IMG/VR virus record: IMGVR_UViG_3300020578_000369
Location: 1-26,634 of that record
Source of the DNA: a virus
Strand: one strand, 5' to 3'
Length of the DNA: 26,634 bases
A program made the position numbers and the translations under genes. The notes under the pieces were generated by a model. It was not told where the DNA came from, made no database searches, and saw only the letters and a program-made list of their open reading frames with translations. Positions 7,232 to 14,412 of this stretch are shown here, piece after piece (position 1 is the stretch's first letter; each line of letters opens with the position of its first letter).

Positions 7232-7707
7232 GGCTTTCTATTTCAAGAATAATTAAACAATGGAAATATGCCCCAATGGTAAATCCATCTTTTAATTTTC
7301 AATTGAATGCTGCGGGAAACGGGCGGCGTTTTTCAACACAGGATATTGCACCTTATTGGGAAGAGGCGTTTAAAGAATTTGGGTTAAAGCCGGTTGAAGT
7401 AGAGCCTATATTTAAAAATTTCACTGGTAATCATTACCAAGATGGGGCGTTTGTTCATCCACATACAGACCCAGCACCGGACGGATTTGTACATACTAGG
7501 TGTAACTTGATGTTAAAAAAACCTAAAGAAGGCGGTAACCCTGTCCTTGATGGGGAAGAGATTAATGTCGAAGAAGGTGATTTGTGGTTGTGCCTTGCCA
7601 GTATAGAAACACACTCATCTACGCCAATTAAAGGCGGGGAAAGGTTAATCTTTTCTTTTGGGGGGCTTGTCCCCGTCAAACAAATTGAAGCAATTGTAGA
7701 AAGATGA
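7228..7707 (+). CDS. 2-oxoglutarate/Fe(II) dioxygenase 2
   Basis: The 159-residue protein is a compact Fe(II)/2OG oxygenase. The HxD ligands are H79-T-D81 in GAFVHPHTDPAPDG, the distal ligand is H129 in SIETHSSTP, and R139, ten residues later in GGERLIFSFGG, is placed to bind the 2OG carboxylate. All core residues are present in the expected order. It is only distantly similar to its neighbours, so the three enzymes are not recent duplicates. The ATGA overlap at 7228-7231 and again at 7704-7707 shows strict coupling. The substrate is unknown; candidates are a virion or host protein side chain, a nucleobase or a small metabolite. Confidence 0.85.
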   Translation: MRLSISRIIKQWKYAPMVNPSFNFQLNAAGNGRRFSTQDIAPYWEEAFKEFGLKPVEVEPIFKNFTGNHYQDGAFVHPHTDPAPDGFVHTRCNLMLKKPKEGGNPVLDGEEINVEEGDLWLCLASIETHSSTPIKGGERLIFSFGGLVPVKQIEAIVER

Positions 7708-8264
7708 AAAATATTAACGACTATATTGTTGTATTTGAAGACGTAATGACCCATGCTCTTTGCGATGCTATTTTAGAAGAATTTAGTGATGAAGAGGAAT
7801 GGCAAAAAACTGTTGTTGGTGATGGGCGTGTTAACGATAAGATAAGAACCGCAGAAACAGTTGTTATTTCTTATCCACATGTTATAGAAAAAAACCTTAA
7901 AGTTAGACAAAAGTTAGATAAATATATTTATACCTCTGCTGGTTTAGCAATAAAAAAGTATAACGAAAAGTTTAACGAAGCACGTATAGAAGAAGATTCT
8001 GGCTATGAATTGTTAAGGTATAAAGAAGATCAATTTTATACCCAACATACAGATTCATTTAAAGCAAGGCCCCGTGCAGTTTCGTGTTCCTTTGGATTGA
8101 ATGATGACTACGAGGGTGGTGAGTTTGCGTTCTTTAACAGAGAGATAAAGATCAAGGTTCCAAAAGGTGCTGCAGTGATGTTCCCTTCAAACTTTATGTA
8201 CCCCCATGAGATCTTGCCTGTTATCAAAGGAACCCGGTATTCTGTTATCACTTGGTTTATTTAA
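7704..8264 (+). CDS. 2-oxoglutarate/Fe(II) dioxygenase 3 (prolyl-hydroxylase-like)
   Basis: The 186-residue protein matches the prolyl-4-hydroxylase/PKHD-type group best. The conserved block begins LLRYKEDQFYTQHTD, with Fe ligands H115-T-D117. Next come GLNDDYEGGEFAFF and then GAAVMFPSNFMYPHEIL, with distal ligand H168 and 2OG-binding R178 in KGTRYSVITWF. The N-terminal part (NINDYIVVFEDVMTHALCD) is a helical cap typical of the family. All catalytic residues are intact. The enzyme would hydroxylate an amino-acid side chain or small molecule. The 5' half is AT-rich (14 of 60 G/C at 7861-7920) and the 3' end nearer the operon average. Confidence 0.88.
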   Translation: MKNINDYIVVFEDVMTHALCDAILEEFSDEEEWQKTVVGDGRVNDKIRTAETVVISYPHVIEKNLKVRQKLDKYIYTSAGLAIKKYNEKFNEARIEEDSGYELLRYKEDQFYTQHTDSFKARPRAVSCSFGLNDDYEGGEFAFFNREIKIKVPKGAAVMFPSNFMYPHEILPVIKGTRYSVITWFI

Positions 8265-8275
8265 AAGTTTAAGAT

Positions 8276-8491
8276 ATGAAAACACTAATCGAAGCACACA
8301 AGATTGACGGCGTTAAGATCTGTCGCACTGAAGAAGTTAAAGTCTGCGCTTCGTGTGGGTACGACCTTGACGAGGCTGAACTGACCGCCGATACTTGCTC
8401 TGACTGCGGGGCACCATTACGACTAAAACAATCCGTATCAGTATGGGCAACATCGGTGCCAAAAGCCGGGGCCAAGACATGGGGAGAATAA
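8276..8491 (+). CDS. Small zinc-ribbon protein
   Basis: The 71-residue protein has two CxxC knuckles, C24-A-S-C27 and C41-S-D-C44, 14 residues apart, giving a classic treble-type zinc ribbon. The surrounding text reads CASCGYDLDEAELTADTCSD. An additional C16 lies upstream. The C-terminal piece (RLKQSVSVWATSVPKAGAK) looks like a beta hairpin. Such proteins commonly sit just before lysis genes in environmental phages as I recall; their role is unknown, possibly protein or nucleic-acid contact. The start lies 11 nt after the last dioxygenase stop with only a weak purine stretch upstream. Composition returns to GC-richer values here. Confidence 0.75.
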   Translation: MKTLIEAHKIDGVKICRTEEVKVCASCGYDLDEAELTADTCSDCGAPLRLKQSVSVWATSVPKAGAKTWGE

Positions 8492-8887
8492 ATGATTGTC
8501 AACCCATTAGCAATCGTTGAGATTGGTGGAAGACTTTTAGACAAGATCATCCCAGATAAAGACGCACGGGATAGAGCCAAGGCCGAACTGATAAAAGCCT
8601 CGCAGGATCAGGACTTCCAGCGGGACATGGCCCAGATCGAGTTAAATAAAGAAGAGGCCAAGATGGATCTCTTCCGAGGAGGCTGGCGACCAGCCGTGGG
8701 GTGGACATGCGGGGTTGCGTTTGCTCTTCACTTTGTGTTGTTCCCACTTCTCAACTTCTTCCTAGCCGGTGCGGGGCAAGAGCAAATTGTTGTCGCCTTC
8801 GACATGGACACGCTGATGACGGTGTTGCTCGGTCTTCTGGGTCTTGGTGGTCTGCGTACAGCAGAGAAGTGGAAAGGGATTAAGTAA
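8492..8887 (+). CDS. Holin, gene-transfer-agent 3-TM type
   Basis: The 131-residue protein matches the 3-TM holin family named for gene-transfer-agent release. An N-terminal hydrophobic segment (residues 1-20) is followed by a charged helix rich in Asp/Lys/Glu. The signature FRGGWRPAVGWTCGVAFALH opens a strongly hydrophobic stretch to about 92, and MDTLMTVLLGLLGLGGLRTA (106-124) ends in the conserved TAEKWKG. It should insert in the inner membrane and let the endolysin through at lysis. GGGGAG at 8481-8486 is the ribosome-binding site. It directly precedes the peptidase (shared TAATG), the usual lysis pairing. Confidence 0.88.
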   Translation: MIVNPLAIVEIGGRLLDKIIPDKDARDRAKAELIKASQDQDFQRDMAQIELNKEEAKMDLFRGGWRPAVGWTCGVAFALHFVLFPLLNFFLAGAGQEQIVVAFDMDTLMTVLLGLLGLGGLRTAEKWKGIK

Positions 8888-9255
8888 TGGATTGGAGCCG
8901 TTATCCAAACTTCAAGGAGTCTGAGTTTGCCTGTAGTCACTGTGGCAAAACCGAGATGGATGCAGACTTCATGTTTCGGCTTCAACTTCTTCGTGCTCGG
9001 TATAACAAACCCCTCACCATCTCATCTGGCTATCGATGTCCACAACATCCAATAGAGGTTAAAAAAGCCTCTTCAGGAGCGCATACTACGGGTAAGGCTG
9101 CGGATATTGCGGTGCAGGGAGCCGAGGCTCATAAGATTTTGATGCTTGCATTAGATATGAACTTCAAAGGAATCGGGGTTCAACAAAAAGGCACTGGGCG
9201 GTTCATCCACCTAGACGACTGGGACAATAACAGACCAACGGTCTGGAGTTACTAA
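8887..9255 (+). CDS. Endolysin, peptidase M15 (D-Ala carboxypeptidase-like)
   Basis: The 122-residue protein is a compact M15-family peptidase. Conserved segments run in order: NFKESEFACSHCG with C16 and C19, a helix before PLTISSGYRCP (42-52), then GAHTTGKAADI with zinc ligands H66 and D73, and RFIHLDD with H108 and D110. It would cleave stem peptides in peptidoglycan. No signal peptide is present, so release depends on the upstream holin. Length is normal for stand-alone phage versions. The ATG overlaps the holin stop by one base. The CxxC is normal for this subfamily and not a special feature. Confidence 0.9.
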   Translation: MDWSRYPNFKESEFACSHCGKTEMDADFMFRLQLLRARYNKPLTISSGYRCPQHPIEVKKASSGAHTTGKAADIAVQGAEAHKILMLALDMNFKGIGVQQKGTGRFIHLDDWDNNRPTVWSY

Positions 9256-11112
9256 ATGCCGTTCATCAAAATGAACTTCAAACCGGGTTTAAACCGGGAC
9301 CAATCTAACTACTCTAACGAAGGCGGTTGGTGGGAGTGCGACAAGATCCGGTTTCGCTCAGGCTACCCTGAGAAGTTAGGTGGCTGGGTCAAGTACACAG
9401 TTCAGACCTTAATCGGCACATGCCGTCAGATGTTTGTATGGGTCACGTCATTTAGCGACAACCTGATGGCGATGGGTACAAACAAGAAGGTCTACCTTGA
9501 GGCTGGTGGCAACCTCTTTGATATAACGCCCATACGACAGACAACTGTAAACGCTGCCTCCTTCGCCGCAGTTAATGGCTCTTCAACTGTTACTGTCACC
9601 GATACCGGATCAAACCCCGCCGAGGGTGGCTATGTAACCTTTAGCGGTGCGGTTAGTCTTGGTGGCAACGTCACAGCAACAATACTTAATACTGAGTATG
9701 AGATCGCAACGGCTATCAACTCCAATGCCTACACGATTGTGGTGCCTGTTGTGGCTAACTCTTCTGACTCCGGCAGTGGTGGTGGTGCGGTAATTGCCGA
9801 GTATCAGATCGATCCGGCTCCGCCAAATTACACCTTTGGTTATGGTTGGGGAACTTCTACTTGGGGCCATGATGGATGGGGGTCAGGGTCAACTCAGCCT
9901 GTAGACCTGCCAACCCGTTATTGGTTCTTTGACAATTTTGATAATGATCTCGTTATGAACTACAACGAGGCTGGTAAAGGACCGATTTATTACTGGGAGC
10001 GTGGGTCTAATGCCAACCCCGCAACTGCTCTTGGAACCCCTGCGGTTCTTTTGTCTTCTTTATCAGGAGCCAGCGATGTTCCTACAAACGCAGGACAAGT
10101 CCTCGTGTCTCAAAACGATAAACACTTGTTATGTTTTGGTGCAACTCCTTTCGGCGGCGGTACTTTTGATCCCCTTCTTATTCGTTGGGCTGACCAAGAT
10201 AATCCTGTCAACTGGACACCGACGCCTACCAATTCAGCGGGGTTCATTAGGGTCTCCCGTGGAGATCAGATAGTTCGTGCAGTCGCCACCCGGCAAGAGA
10301 TTCTTGTATATACAAATACTGGCTTGAGTTCGCTTCAGTTTACTGGCACAACCGATGTTTTCTCTCTCCAAGAACTTGCAGACAACATCTCAATAATCAG
10401 TCCTCGTGGGGTCGTTACGGTCAACAACGTCACATACTGGATGGGACGGGATAAGTTCTATATCTACAGCGGTCGAGTCGATACCCTACCAACAACTCTT
10501 TGGACTCAGGTCTTTAAGAACCTAAATTATGATCGGGTCAACAATATCATTGCCGGTACGAACGAGGGCTTCAATGAAATCTGGTGGTTCTACCCCAGTG
10601 CCAACTCTGACGACAACGACTCCTATGTGGTGTACAACTATGTTGAACGTATCTGGCACTATGGTTTGCTTGCTAGGACGGCGTGGAATGACAGCGGTCT
10701 AAGGGAATATCCTCAAGCAATCGAAGGTCAGCACATCTACGACCATGAGCGTGGGCTGGATGATGATGGCGCCCCGATGGTGTCTTACATTCAGTCCTCT
10801 CAGTTTGATATAGGCGATGGTGAGCAATTTATGCTCACTCGTAGGATGATTCCGGACATCAAGTTCACCGGCTCGACTGCCCCAACACCGGAAGTCTACA
10901 TAACGCTAGTGCCTCGTCGGTTCCCCGGCTCTTCTCCTCAATCCGAACCTGATCTGCGGGTTATTGAGACAAGCGCAGACGTTTATACAAATGAGGTCTT
11001 TATCCGTGCCCGTGCCCGTGGAATGTCCTTTGAGGTTGGTTCAGACACGCTGGGTGTGGCTTGGCAGTTGGGTAGCCCCCGTCTAGATGCTCGTGTGGAT
11101 GGCAAACGCTAA
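9256..11112 (+). CDS. Tail hub / P22 gp10-like stabilisation protein
   Basis: The 618-residue protein resembles P22 gp10 relatives that form the tail hub and stabilise packaged DNA. It begins MPFIKMNFKPGLNRDQSNY and continues with a YPEKLGGW segment (about 37-44). The centre has a Trp/Gly-rich stretch YGWGTSTWGHDGWGSGS (196-212). Typical beta-propeller-like blades follow, with IYSGRVDTLP (403-412), FNEIWWFYPS (439-448) and a YVVYNYVERIWHYG strand. The C-terminal region has RARARGMSFEV, ending LDARVDGKR. It lies just after the lysis genes and before a small partner, as in many podovirus-like environmental genomes. Assignment to gp10 is by resemblance only. Confidence 0.7.
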   Translation: MPFIKMNFKPGLNRDQSNYSNEGGWWECDKIRFRSGYPEKLGGWVKYTVQTLIGTCRQMFVWVTSFSDNLMAMGTNKKVYLEAGGNLFDITPIRQTTVNAASFAAVNGSSTVTVTDTGSNPAEGGYVTFSGAVSLGGNVTATILNTEYEIATAINSNAYTIVVPVVANSSDSGSGGGAVIAEYQIDPAPPNYTFGYGWGTSTWGHDGWGSGSTQPVDLPTRYWFFDNFDNDLVMNYNEAGKGPIYYWERGSNANPATALGTPAVLLSSLSGASDVPTNAGQVLVSQNDKHLLCFGATPFGGGTFDPLLIRWADQDNPVNWTPTPTNSAGFIRVSRGDQIVRAVATRQEILVYTNTGLSSLQFTGTTDVFSLQELADNISIISPRGVVTVNNVTYWMGRDKFYIYSGRVDTLPTTLWTQVFKNLNYDRVNNIIAGTNEGFNEIWWFYPSANSDDNDSYVVYNYVERIWHYGLLARTAWNDSGLREYPQAIEGQHIYDHERGLDDDGAPMVSYIQSSQFDIGDGEQFMLTRRMIPDIKFTGSTAPTPEVYITLVPRRFPGSSPQSEPDLRVIETSADVYTNEVFIRARARGMSFEVGSDTLGVAWQLGSPRLDARVDGKR

Positions 11113-11414
11113 TGGGGATGCAGCAATTTCGGGCGCCAGCCATACCGCTGCCCTCGGATGAATATAACCGCCAACAGTTTGATGAGATTTTCCGTGCCTT
11201 AAGGATTTACTTTAATCAGTTAGATTCAACTACACCACTACAGTTAGACGGATTAAGACTTTTAAATTTGGCTACATCTGGCTACGGACTGCCGGACGGA
11301 ACGCTTTTTAGAATAGGTGAGGACGTAAAGATTGTTGTACCAAACATAGCCTATCCGCTGGGAGTGTCTTCTGTAGCCTCCGTAGGCACAGTAACAGTAA
11401 CAATCGTTCCCTAG
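11112..11414 (+). CDS. Small conserved virion-linked protein
   Basis: The 100-residue protein has a helical first half (YNRQQFDEIFRALRIYFNQL) and a beta-rich second half with GLPDGTLFRIGEDVKIVVP, ending VGTVTVTIVP. Short proteins with a LPDGTLF...V.IV pattern often follow hub genes in aquatic phages to my recollection, with no defined function. The helix may trimerise, as in a tail-tip or fibre-anchor piece, but this is speculative. It shares the TAATG junction with the hub gene; a second ATG at 11118 would shorten it by two residues. Confidence 0.7.
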   Translation: MGMQQFRAPAIPLPSDEYNRQQFDEIFRALRIYFNQLDSTTPLQLDGLRLLNLATSGYGLPDGTLFRIGEDVKIVVPNIAYPLGVSSVASVGTVTVTIVP

Positions 11415-11446
11415 CCAACGCTTGACAAATCAAGGATAATACTGCC

Positions 11447-12958
11447 ATGGACTACAAACAATCAGCCCAAAAACTCGCCAAACAAGGGCGCTATGGCGAC
11501 ACCATGCTCATGCACGTCAACCCTAAAGAGGTTGCGGGGCTAAATTATTTGGGCATTAAATATGGCACTAAAGTGACCATTAACCCAAAAACTGGGTTGC
11601 CAGAAGCGTTTAACTTTATGCGTTTTTTGCCGATGATCGCAGGTGCGGCTCTTGCTCCCTATACCGGGGGTGCCACTGCTGGACTAATTGTTACTGGTGT
11701 TGAAACTGCCCGTACAGGCAACCTGATGAAAGGTTTGCAGGCTGGTCTTGGCGCCTACGGCGGTGCAAGTCTTGCATCTGGTCTAGGAACTATGGGTGCA
11801 GAGCAAGCCGTTGCCGAGCAAACTGCTGCCGAACTTGCAAAATCAACTACAGTGCCCATGGCTGCACCAACTGGTCCAGACATACTTGTTGCACAACAAC
11901 CGGGTCAATTAGAGTCTTTTATTAGTCAACGGGCTGGTGGTGCTCAATTTACAGATCCTACAGTTACTGGGGTCCCACTTACTGCCGAACAGACTGCAGC
12001 CAATCAAGCCTACATTAAGGCTGCTCAAGACTACGGCGAAGCCGCTTATAAAGCAGCAAGACCAGAAATCTATAGCGCAGACTTTAGACCTACATATGGC
12101 GAGATAGGTCGTGGTTTTAAACGACTTGGTAGTACTGAAGGGTTATCGTCTGTAAGTTCTAACATCATGTCCAATCCTATGGGCACTGCTAGGACTGTTG
12201 GTTCTATATTGCTGGGTTCGCAGGAAGAGCAAGAACCATACAAAAAAGAGCCTGTTGATTATAGTAAGTATCCAAAGGCTGAGCCGTACAAGCGTAACTA
12301 TGTAGAGAATCCTGATCCCCTGCGTGATCGTGAGTTTGCTTATTTCCAACCCAACGCTTTGTATGTACGGGATGGCGGGCAGACTAGATTTAATATTGGT
12401 GGACTTGCTGGTGGCTACACCGATTACATGCGCCAACTGCAACAGATGGTGAATATGCGTGGTAAAGGCTACGGTGCAAACCCCAACCTTCCAACTCAAG
12501 CAGGCACAATGTCACCGCTAATGTCCATGGCTCCGAAACCACGGGAGATGGACAAGATGAATACCTACAAGGCTGGTGGGTCTGTCCCGATGCTTGAGGA
12601 TGGTGGATTTGTTCTGCGTGCCTCTACTGTCAACGGTGTAGGTAACGGTAGTTCAGAAGCAGGCATGAAGTACTTGCAGGCTAAATTGGGGGTGATGCCT
12701 GTTAAAGGTAGGGGTCACGGCACTTCTGATGAAATTGCTTCTTCTATTGAAAACCGTCGGAAGGTTCTTTTGTCTAACGAAGAGGCTTATGTGCCTCGCA
12801 GTATGGTGGCTCAACTTGGTAACGGTGATGTCAACAAAGGTGCTAAAAAATTAGATGCGTTTATGAAGAAGGTAGACAAGGCTCGCACTGGCAAAGCCAA
12901 GCCGCCTAAGACTATCAACCCCGATAAACTCATGCCTAAGAAAATAACCTATGCTTAG
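11447..12958 (+). CDS. Internal virion / structural protein with SDEI-type C-terminal motif
   Basis: The 503-residue protein begins with a helical segment containing YGDTMLMHVNPKEVAGLNYL, then INPKTGLPEAFNF, then Gly/Ala-rich hydrophobic stretches (about 59-110) that could contact membranes. The centre is Ala/Thr/Gln rich. The C-terminal part has GHGTSDEIASSIENRR (423-438) and LGNGDVNKGAKKLDAFM (457-473), matching a motif widely seen near the ends of phage structural and ejection-module proteins. The ribosome-binding site is AAGGA at 11432-11436 with 10-nt spacing after a 32-nt gap. It ends by overlapping the GNAT gene by 8 nt. The exact role (ejection, core or tail) is undecided. Confidence 0.6.
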   Translation: MDYKQSAQKLAKQGRYGDTMLMHVNPKEVAGLNYLGIKYGTKVTINPKTGLPEAFNFMRFLPMIAGAALAPYTGGATAGLIVTGVETARTGNLMKGLQAGLGAYGGASLASGLGTMGAEQAVAEQTAAELAKSTTVPMAAPTGPDILVAQQPGQLESFISQRAGGAQFTDPTVTGVPLTAEQTAANQAYIKAAQDYGEAAYKAARPEIYSADFRPTYGEIGRGFKRLGSTEGLSSVSSNIMSNPMGTARTVGSILLGSQEEQEPYKKEPVDYSKYPKAEPYKRNYVENPDPLRDREFAYFQPNALYVRDGGQTRFNIGGLAGGYTDYMRQLQQMVNMRGKGYGANPNLPTQAGTMSPLMSMAPKPREMDKMNTYKAGGSVPMLEDGGFVLRASTVNGVGNGSSEAGMKYLQAKLGVMPVKGRGHGTSDEIASSIENRRKVLLSNEEAYVPRSMVAQLGNGDVNKGAKKLDAFMKKVDKARTGKAKPPKTINPDKLMPKKITYA

Positions 12959-13385
12959 AACCATTCACGGTTGTGATTTTTCAGACTGGATTCTTGAGCG
13001 GATGCCTGTCAAGAATGGCAAACCCCGTTGGTATTACACGATCGGAATTGGCAACGAAAAAAAGTTGTTAGGCGCTGTAATTTTATTTGATTACGATGGT
13101 GTCAATGTATATTTTGGTGGTGTTAGTGATGGCGCTAAATATTGGTTAAACAAACGAATAATTGGAGAAATTTCTGACTTTGTGTTTAACCATCTTGGTT
13201 GTGTACGGGTTACTGCTAGAACGCAACCAGAAAATACAAAAGCACGTCGAATGTTAGAAAGTCTTGGTTTTGTATGTGAAGGTATTGTTCGTAAAGGTTA
13301 TGGCACTAAAGACATGTTGATATATGGGATTTTACAGTCCGAAGCAGAGCGTTGGATGAAACACAAAGAGGTCGAACATGCGTAA
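12951..13385 (+). CDS. GNAT-fold acetyltransferase-like protein
   Basis: The 144-residue protein has the C-terminal half of a GNAT fold: a strand VRVTARTQPENTKARR with N95, helix MLESLGF (101-107), then EGIVRKGYG. This is the RimJ/RimL-like ending in which the Asn and the xLxxLGF turn shape the acetyl-CoA site. The N-terminal acceptor part is divergent. T7 gp13, an internal virion protein in a similar position, has been linked to this fold, so the role may be enzymatic or structural. It overlaps both neighbours by 8 nt (12951-12958 and 13378-13385). It is AT-rich: 18 of 60 G/C at 13141-13200. Confidence 0.75.
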   Translation: MLRTIHGCDFSDWILERMPVKNGKPRWYYTIGIGNEKKLLGAVILFDYDGVNVYFGGVSDGAKYWLNKRIIGEISDFVFNHLGCVRVTARTQPENTKARRMLESLGFVCEGIVRKGYGTKDMLIYGILQSEAERWMKHKEVEHA

Positions 13386-14403
13386 TAACTATGCTGAACT
13401 AGAAGCCGGTTGGGTACCGGGGCACTCCGAAGCGTTTAAAAAGAACGCCGTAGGTAAGATTCAACTCTACGACTCGGGTGGCGGTGGTGGCGGTGGTCCT
13501 CAAGAGTCCACGACCTATACAACAAATCTGCCTGAATATGCCGAGCCGTACTACACCCGGATGGTTGAGCGTGCTGAAGCACTATCCCAAGAAGGCTATC
13601 AGCCATACACAAGTCAACGTATTGCTGGGTTTACTCCCGGTCAACAACAAGTTTTTGGTGAAACTCTGGGAATGCGGAGACCGGGAGAACTTGGTCAGGC
13701 TTCCGCTCTAACTGGGGCAGGCACGCTAGGTGCTCTACAGGCTAGTCAGTTTGCGCCTGAGCAGTTTGGTATTAATCAGATGCAGCAGTACATGTCTCCG
13801 TTCCAGCAGGGTGTGACCGACATTGCTCGCAGACAAGCCGCTGAAGATGCACGACGGATACAACAACAGGCTAATTTAGGTGCATCTCGCCAAGGCACTT
13901 ATGGTGGCGCACGTCAACTACTCGCTCAGACAGAACGTGAGAAAGGGTTGTTGCAGACTCTTGGTGATATTCAGATGCGAGGGTCTCAATCAGCGTTTGA
14001 GAATGCCCAACAACAGTTTGAACGTGATCAGGCCCGTCGCATGGGTGCTACTGAACTAGGACTGCGTGGCATCCAGACGGGTCTGCAGGGCGCTGGTCAG
14101 TTGGCTCAGATTGGCAAAGATGTTCAGGCCTCTGATCTCTCTAGACTTCAAGCACAACAAGCCGTGGCAAACGTCGAGCAGCAAATGGAGCAGCGTCGCC
14201 TTGATCAGGCTTATCAAGACTTTATCGCTCAGCGAGAGTATCCGTACCGTCAACTTGAGTTTTACAATGCTATGTTGCGTGGTCTACCAGTTCAGGCTAA
14301 TACAACTTCTACCCAATACAACGCACAGCCTAATATTGCTCAACAAGTTCTTGGCTACGGCATACCGGCTTTGGCTCTGTCTAAAGCGTTTAGCGCTACA
14401 TAA
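13378..14403 (+). CDS. Internal virion (ejection) protein, gp14-like position
   Basis: The 341-residue protein begins with a short charged part and a Gly7 run (34-40), then TTNLPEYAEPYYTRMVERA (48-66) and QRIAGFTPGQQQVF, a pattern recurring in aquatic phage ejection modules. A long Gln/Ala/Arg-rich helical region follows (about 115-285), with MQQYMSPFQQGVTDIARRQA near its start. Near the C-terminus is REYPYRQLEFYNAMLRGLPV. It resembles T7-like internal core proteins by size, helical composition and order between a GNAT gene and two larger internal proteins. It could form part of the ejectosome. Assignment is inferred; no catalytic motif is visible. Confidence 0.62.
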   Translation: MRNNYAELEAGWVPGHSEAFKKNAVGKIQLYDSGGGGGGGPQESTTYTTNLPEYAEPYYTRMVERAEALSQEGYQPYTSQRIAGFTPGQQQVFGETLGMRRPGELGQASALTGAGTLGALQASQFAPEQFGINQMQQYMSPFQQGVTDIARRQAAEDARRIQQQANLGASRQGTYGGARQLLAQTEREKGLLQTLGDIQMRGSQSAFENAQQQFERDQARRMGATELGLRGIQTGLQGAGQLAQIGKDVQASDLSRLQAQQAVANVEQQMEQRRLDQAYQDFIAQREYPYRQLEFYNAMLRGLPVQANTTSTQYNAQPNIAQQVLGYGIPALALSKAFSAT

Positions 14404-14412
14404 GGAATCATC

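Noticed and set aside
8887-9255. CxxC in the M15 endolysin as a novel metal site.
   Set aside because: A short cysteine pair after the first motif is normal for this peptidase subfamily.
11415-11446. TTGACA at 11422-11427 followed by an AT-rich segment before the gene at 11447, suggesting a promoter.
   Set aside because: The only -10-like bases (GATAAT) lie about 7-8 nt after TTGACA, far short of the usual 16-18, and no better -10 fits. The purine stretch serves as a ribosome-binding site instead.
13478-13500. GGT/GGC run resembling a simple-sequence repeat.
   Set aside because: It encodes a Gly7 linker in the internal virion protein; mixed codons and short length do not support a contingency locus.
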